Shown: one piece after another, positions 58,088 through 64,000 of the stretch
Layout of the letters: each line of letters opens with the position of its first letter
How positions within the stretch are numbered: position 1 is the stretch's first letter
Assembly: GCA_021397835.1 (NCBI GenBank)
Contig: JAJFZO010000263.1
Coordinates: forward strand, 555,001-619,000
Length of the DNA stretch: 64,000 nt
Reading direction: 5' to 3'
Source: Moringa oleifera
Lineage: Eukaryota > Streptophyta > Magnoliopsida > Brassicales > Moringaceae
The notes under the pieces: generated by a model
What the model was told of the DNA's origin: nothing
Database searches by the model: none
Seen by the model: the letters and a program-made list of their open reading frames with translations, nothing else
Program-made: the position numbers and the translations under genes

Positions 58088-59109
58088 TGTCACACCGTCT
58101 GTTGTGGGATCAGTGCAACCCTCGTGTGATGGCGCTAAGTGCATCCACCTAGCCAGCCCAACTTTCAAAGCCCACACCAAGCGAAGCAGAAGAGACAATA
58201 ATGCAAAAGTGAAGTAAGGAGACAATATCACGAGAACTCTTTCTCAACCTTTATTGACAATAAAGGAACTCTTTACAAAAGAAGGGTCTCTCCCTAAGAG
58301 TACCCAAAGCCTCTAGCTGCCCACAAACTTGAGTTCGTATTACTCGATGTGTTTACAACTGAACCCAAGCCCCCTTTTTATATTAGTTGAGGAGTGTCCT
58401 ACTCAAACAGTCTCTCTTGGTTATCCCACGTTTTTTGGATAGGCCACCCAATCTTGATCATGAATCTTTTATCCCATTGAGGCTTATCTTCAAAGTTTAG
58501 ATAGCCTCCTTCTCCCTCAGGGACTCTCCTTTAGTCAAGGATCTCATCTCCTTTGAAGTCTTCTCTAAGCCTTCTTATCCGCTTTTGACCGGTTTGGATA
58601 GGCTTGAGGAGGTGGTTTCCGTTCAGGACTCTTTTCGAGCCTTATCTCCCTTGGCTTTCGGGATAGACATCTCTTTCTTATCCTTCTATCGCCTTGATCC
58701 TCCTCTAGCCGATAGCCATATCCTTTCTTTGTGGAATATCTTTGCTTGCTGGACTTTCCATCCATGCCAAGCTGGGTTCCCGGATTCTGCCCTGCGTTCC
58801 CGTCACTGGACATATTCGCACCACCGTGTGCTGGTGCTTGCTTTAGGCATCTTTGCCACTTTTCCCCTTAAGCGAGCTTATAGGTCTGTTTGTGTGCTTC
58901 GTCCCTCACTCCACAACGTTCCCAACTCACCAGAAAATCTCGCCACTGTAAGTATGAAACTTGATTTCTCACCAAGTCTCCCGCATTTGTTTTCATGTCT
59001 AACTCATGGGTTTTTGCCTTGCTAGCGTGGTCCTCCACACTTGTAGGTCCGGGCATGGAGCAAGATTCGCCATGCCTACACCTTGGTACTCAGATTCAAG
59101 GGTCTGACA
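58088..59109 (-). repeat. 5' LTR (1022 bp) of copy 4
   Basis: Both ends are intact. In element sense the TATA box TATAAAAA (complement 58375-58382) precedes AATAAA (complement 58250-58255). It differs clearly from the partner LTR at 52564: many changes lie within the first 150 bp, including TTGCGGG to TTGTGGG and GATGCGTCC to AGTGCATCC. Confidence 0.95.
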
Positions 59110-59127
59110 GTAGGCAACTATCCTACC
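59110..59127 (-). rRNA. 18S rRNA stub carrying the right target duplication
   Basis: GTAGGCAACTATCCTACC is identical to the 18S flank at 5635-5652. It then switches to IGS subrepeat within the shared word ACCAT. The remaining 330 nt of 18S 5' end, the ETS and the proximal IGS are gone. Confidence 0.93.
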
Positions 59128-62100
59128 ATGTCGAGGGGCAGGGACGAGGGGCTGGCACGCGATGGGCGCCTGTGGCCTTGCTGGTGTGCCCACCGCTGCC
59201 GCACGCTGGGCAAGCAGCCCATGCGGTGCCTGCTGGGGGCTGCTGAGGCATGCCTTCCGTGATGAGGGTCCATGCGATGCGGCTTCCCTGGGTCGCTCGC
59301 TGGGCAGTAAGTCAAGGGGCTGGGATAAGGGGGCTGGCTCACGATGGGCGCCCATGGCCTGGCTGGTGCGCCTGTAGCTGCTGCACACTGGGCAAGCGGT
59401 CCACGCCGTGCTTGCTGGGGGCTGCTGAGGCATGCCTCCTGTGCCCAGTGTCTGTGCGACGCGTCTCCCCTGGCTCGCTCGCTGGGCCGTAAGTGGAGGG
59501 GCAGAGACGAGGGGGCTGGCTAGCGATAGGCGCCAGTGGCCTGCCTGGCGCGCCCACTGCTGCTGCACGGTGGGCACTTGGCCTTTGCTGTGCCTGCTGG
59601 GGGCTGCTGAGGCATGCCTCCCATGCCCAGGGTCCATGCGATGCGGCTCCCATGGCTCGCTTGCTGGGCACTACGTTGAGGGTCGGGGACAAGAGGGCTG
59701 GCTCACGATGGGCGCCACAGGCCAGGCTGGCGTGCCCACAGCTGCCGTACGCTGGGCTCTTGGCCCATGCCGTGCCTACTGGGCACTATCAAGGAATGCC
59801 TCCCATGCCCAGGGTCCATGCGATGCGGCTCCCCTGGCTCGATCACTGGGCACCATGACGAGGGGCAGGGACGAGGGGGCTGGCTCACGATGGGCGCCCG
59901 TAGCCTGGCTGGCGCGCCCACAGTGGCCACACGCTGGGCAAGCAGACCATGTCATGCCTGCTGGGGGCTGCCGAGGCATGCCTCCTATGCCTAGTGTCCA
60001 TGCGACGCGGCTCCCCTGGTTCGCTCGCTGGGCACCATGTCAAGGGGCAGGGACGAGGGGGCAGGCACGCGATGGGCGCCCGTCGCCTTGCTAATGTGCC
60101 AACCGCTGCCGCATGCTGGGCAACCAGCCCATGCCATGCCTGCTGGGCTCTGCTGAGGCATGCCTCCTACACCTAGGGTCCATGCGATGTGTCTCCCATG
60201 GCTCGCTTTCTGGGTACCATGTCGAGGGGCACGGATGAGGGGGCTGGCACGCGATGGGCACCAGTGGCCTTGCTGGTGTGCCCACCGCTGCCGCACGCAA
60301 CGGATGCAGCCCATGCCGTGCCTGCTGGGGGCTGCCAGGGCATGCCTCCAATGCCCAGGGTCCGTGTGATGCCGCTCCCCTGGCCCACTCGCTGGGAAGT
60401 AAGTGGAGGGGCAGGGACAAGGGGGCTGGTTTGCGATGGGCGCCCGTGGCCTGGCTGGTGCGCCCACAGCTGCCGCACGCTGGGCAAGCAGCCCATGCCA
60501 TGCCTGCTGGAGGCTGCCGAGGCATGCCTACCATGCCCAGTGTCCGTGCCACGTGGCTCCCCTGGCTCACTAGCTGGGCATCATGTCGAGGGCCAGATAT
60601 GAGGGGGCTGGAACGCAATGGGCACCCGTGGCCTTGCTGGTGTGCCCACTGCTGCTGCACGCTGGGCAAGCAGCCCATGCCGTGCCTGCTGGGGCTGCCG
60701 AGGCATGCCTCCTGTGCCCAAGGTCCGTGCGATGCGGCTCCCCTGGTTCGCTCGCTGGGCACTATGTCGAGGGACAGGGACGATGGGGCTGGCTCCCGTT
60801 GGGCGCCTGTGGCTTGCTGGCGCGCCCACCGCTGCCGCACGCTGGGCACTTGGCCCATGCTGTGCCTGCTGGGGGCTGAATACATGTGCCTCCCATGTGC
60901 AGGGCCCGTGCGACGCGGCTCCCCTGGCTCGCTCGCTGGGCAGTAAGTCGAGGGGCAGGAACGATGGGGCTCGCTCATGATTGGTGCCCGTGGCCTGGCT
61001 GGCGCGCCAACCGCTGCCGCACGCTGGGAAAGTAGCCCATGCCTTGCCTGGTGGGGGCTGCCATGGCATGACTCTCATGCCCGGGGTCTGTGTGACGCAG
61101 CCCCCCTGCCTTGCTCGCTGACCAGTAAGTGGAGGGGCAGGGACGAGGGGGCTGGCTCGTGATGGGTGCCCGTAGCCTTGCTGTTGCGCCCACAGCTGCA
61201 ACAAGCTGGGCAAGCAGCACATGCCGTGCCTTCTCGGGGCTGCCGAGGCATGCCTCCTGTGCCAAGGGTCCATGTGACACGGCTCCCATGGCTCGCTCGC
61301 TGGGCACCATGTCGAGGGGCAGGGACGACGGGGCTGGCACGCGATGGGTGCCTGTAGCCTTGCTGGCGCTCCCACAGCTGCCACACACTGGGAGAGCAGC
61401 CCATGCCATGCCTGCTGGGGGCTGCCAAGGCTTGACTCTCATGCCCAAGGTCCGTGTGACACGGCTCCCCTGGCTCGCTAGCTGGGCAGTAAGTCAAGGG
61501 GCAGGGATGAGGGGGCTGGCTCGCGATGGGCGCCCGTGGCCTGGCTGGCTCGTCAACCGCTGCCGCAGGCTGGGAAAGCAGCCCATGCCTTGCCTGGTGC
61601 GTGCTGCCAAGACATGACTCTCATGCCCGAGGTCCGTGTCACGCAGCCCCCCTGCCTCGCTCGCTGGGCAGTAAGTGGAGGGGCACGGACGAGGGGGCTG
61701 GCTCACGACGGGTGCCCGTAGCCTTGCTGTCGCGCCCACAGCTGCCGAAAGCTAGGCAAGCAGCACATGCCATGCCTGCTGGGGGCTGCCGAGGCATGCC
61801 TCCCGTGCCCAGGGTCCATACGACACGGCTCCCTTGGCTCGCTCGCTGGGCACCATGTCGAGGGGCAGGGACGAGGGGGCTGGCACGTGATGGGCGCCCG
61901 TGGCCTTGCTGGTGTGCCCACCGCTGCCGCACGGTGCGCAAGCAGCCCCTGCGGTGTCTGCTGGGGGCTGCCGAGGCATGCCTCCCGTGACCTGGCTCCG
62001 TGTGATGCAGCTCCCCTGGCTTGCTATCTGGGCAGTAAGTCGAGGGGCAGGGGCGAGGGGGCTGGCTCGCGATGGGCCCCCGTGGCCTTGCTGGCATGCC

Positions 62101-62763
62101 ATCCGCTGCCGCACACTGGGAAAGCAGCCCATGCCTTGCCTGCTGGCAGCTACCGAGGCATGACTCTCATGCCCAGGGTCCATGGGACACGGCTCCCCTG
62201 CCTCGCTCGCTGGGCAGTAAGTGGAGGGGCAGGGATGAGGGGGCTGGCTTGCGATGGGTGCCCGTAGCCTGGCTGGTGCGCCAACATCTGCCGCACTCTG
62301 GGCAAGCAGCCCATGCCGTGCCTGCTGAGGGCTGCCGAGGCATGCGTCCTGTGCCCAGTGTCCTTGCAACGCGGCTCCCCTGGCTCGCTTGCTGGGCATT
62401 ACATCGAGGGTCGGGGACAAGGGGGCTGGCTCGCGATGGGCGCCACTGGCCCGGCTGGCGCACCCACAGCTGCCGCAAGCTGGGCACTTGGCCCATGCCA
62501 TGCCTGTTGGGGCCTGCTGAGGCATGCCTTCCATCCCCAGGGTTGATGCGACGCGGCTCCCATGGCTCTCTCACTGGGCACTTAGTCGAGGGACAGGGAC
62601 GAAGGGGCTGGCTCGCGATGGGCGCCTGTGGCCTGGCTCGCGCGCCCACCCCTGCCGCACGCTGGGCACTTGGCCCATGCCGTGCCTGCTGGGGGCTGCC
62701 TGGGCATGCCTCTCGTGCCCAGGGTCCATGCGACGTGGCTCCCCTGGCTTGCTCACTGGGCAA
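59125..62763. repeat. IGS subrepeat array 4, 182-bp units (~20 copies) with 546-bp trimers
   Basis: Marker positions recur at about 182-bp steps (59125, 59304, 59486, 59667, 59848, 60028, 60212, 60393, 60577, 60757, 60938, 61122, 61303, 61486, 61668, 61849, 62031, 62214, 62394, 62576). Besides the usual CACCATGTCGAGG type there are CAGTAAGTCGAGG and CAGTAAGTGGAGG types, ordered in threes from 60938 to about 62400. This array is not simply colinear with arrays 1-3. Long open frames on both strands are by-products. Confidence 0.93.
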
Positions 62764-62981
62764 TACTTCACCATGGGACAGCATCGAGGGACAAGTTTCT
62801 GTTAGATATATATATTTTTTATTGGAGTAACACTTGGTTCCCGAATGCTTCCCGATATGTTTCCAAGTGTTTTTCCCTTGTGTTTCTCATTCTCCATAAG
62901 CCCAAAGGACTTACTTCTTTTTTCAGGTCATTATCTTGAGGGACGATTTCAGACCTCGGGGCATCGATTGCCAAAAAGAGA
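62764..62981 (-). other. IGS next to 25S, A copy 4
   Basis: The conserved AT-rich block, shorter than elsewhere because the poly-G tract and adjoining roughly 35 bp before the 25S end are missing. Confidence 0.65.
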
Positions 62982-63472
62982 GGGACAAATCGAAGCGAAA
63001 AAGGGCTGAATCTCAGTGGATCGTGGTAGCAAGGCCACTTTACTGCTTACAATACCCCATCGCGTATTTAAGTCGTCTGCAAATGATTCAACCCATCGCT
63101 CGGTGGGAATCACACTTCAAGGCAGCCTGCGAGGCTCCTTCGCCGAGCAGGCTTGGCTAACGACATGTGCCTTTAGGGGCCGGGAGGCCCCTACTGTAGG
63201 TCAGCAATCGGGCAACAGGCACATGCATCAATTCTAGCTCAGATTCTGGCTTAGCAGCGTTCAGTCATAATCCAGTGCGTGGTAGCTTCACGCCACTGGC
63301 TTTTCAGCGAAACATAATGACCAATTATGCGAATCAATGGTTCCTCTCGTACTAGGTTGAATTATTATCGTGACACGGGCATCAGTAGGGTAAAACTAAC
63401 CTGTCTTGCGACAGTCTAAACCTAGCTTGCGTTTCGTATTGGTGGGTGAACAATCCAATGCTGGGTGAATTC

Positions 63473-63517
<45 letters not shown>

Positions 63518-64000
63518 AACGTCGCTATGAACACTTGGCTGCCACAAGCTAGTTATCCCTGTGGTAACTTTTTTGATATCTCTAGCTTCAAATTTTGAAG
63601 GTCCAAAGGATCGATAAGCCACACTTTCACGGTTTGCATTCGTACTGGAAATCATAATCAAACGAGCTTTTACCTTTTTATTCCACACGAGATTTCTGTT
63701 CTTGTTGAGCTCATCTTAGGACACCTGCGTTATCTTTTAACAAATGTGCCACCCCAGCCAAACTCCCCACCTGACAATGTTCCGCCCGAATCGACCGACA
63801 GAAGCTGGCCTTAGGTCCAAAAAAAAGAGGCGACGCCCCGCCTCTGATTCACGAAATACGTAAAATAATGTTAAAAGTAGTGGTATTTCACTTTCACCGT
63901 TTTTGGCTCCCACTTATCCTACACCTCTCAAGTCATTTCATAAAGTCAGACTAGAGTCAAGCTCAACATGATCTTCTTTCCCCGCTGATTTTGCCAGGCC
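62982..64000 (-). rRNA. 25S rRNA 3' part, copy 4 (cut by window end)
   Basis: About 1 kb of 25S from AGGGACAAATCGAAGCG onward. It differs from both the A and B copies in places (ACGAGATTTCTGTTCTTGTTGAG, CCGAATCGACCGACAGAAGC), so its lineage is uncertain. It lies in the A position after a subrepeat array. Confidence 0.93.

Larger units (their letters stand above)
52564..59109 (-). mobile_element. Near-complete chromodomain Ty3/Gypsy retrotransposon (copy 4) inside 18S
   Basis: 6546 bp: LTR 58088-59109, primer site 58073-58084, gag, protease, RT, RNase H, integrase, chromodomain, polypurine tract and LTR 52564-53573. GTAGG flanks both sides. Orientation matches the rRNA. It is the reference copy for the family here, and it is in frame at both integrase positions where copies 1-3 have indels. 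It is not autonomous: stops occur in gag, RT and integrase, about 17 bp is missing from integrase near 54291, and the protease DTG is DMG. Confidence 0.96.

Overview
The window is nuclear plant DNA with no single-copy host gene and no intact protein gene. It is built almost entirely from two ingredients, both read on the minus strand: decayed 45S ribosomal DNA (18S, ITS1, 5.8S, ITS2, 25S and intergenic spacer) and one family of chromodomain-bearing Ty3/Gypsy LTR retrotransposon. A flowering plant is likely. The rRNA copies are clearly plant-like, ITS1 and ITS2 are each about 225-250 bp, the 29 kb ITS1 carries the motif GCGCCAAGGAA (reverse complement at 29097-29107), and the retroelement has a plant-type initiator-Met primer site (TGGTATCAGAGC) and a chromodomain. 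I cannot name the species.

Central observation: the retrotransposon sits inside the 18S gene, about 340-345 nt from its 5' end, in the same direction as the rRNA, with a 5-bp target duplication GTAGG. The copy at 52564-59109 is nearly complete (LTR-gag-pol-LTR) and has GTAGG on both sides. Every other LTR/18S junction in the window (15984, 20156, 30732, 36876, 46421 on one side; 5634 on the other) falls at exactly the same nucleotide of 18S. One insertion followed by amplification of the interrupted rDNA unit explains this best.

Layout on the + strand: (1) 1-5634 retroelement copy 1; 5635-5979 the missing 5' piece of 18S; 5980-7560 ETS/IGS; 7560-10275 182-bp GC-rich subrepeats; 10530-15984 A-lineage 25S-ITS2-5.8S-ITS1-18S; 15985-16181 LTR remnant; 16182-20156 B-lineage 25S, IGS and 25S/18S scraps. 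(2) 20157-36876: full LTR, 3' part of pol, subrepeats, A-lineage rDNA, LTR remnant, B-lineage rDNA. (3) 36877-52563: the same order again. (4) 52564-64000: the near-complete retroelement, a long subrepeat array with a trimeric 546-bp higher order, and the start of another A-lineage 25S cut by the window end. Blocks 2 and 3 repeat with periods of 16,720 and 15,687 bp, so the locus behaves as a macrosatellite whose monomer is a rearranged, retrotransposon-interrupted rDNA unit.

All parts look inactive. The rRNAs carry many C-to-T/G-to-A changes in conserved positions plus deletions, and gag-pol has stops, frameshifts and at least one altered catalytic motif. Junctions between non-adjacent parts often show 4-6 bp microhomology, which suggests repeated deletion during array turnover. 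The long open frames in the GC-rich subrepeats are by-products of composition and are not annotated as genes.
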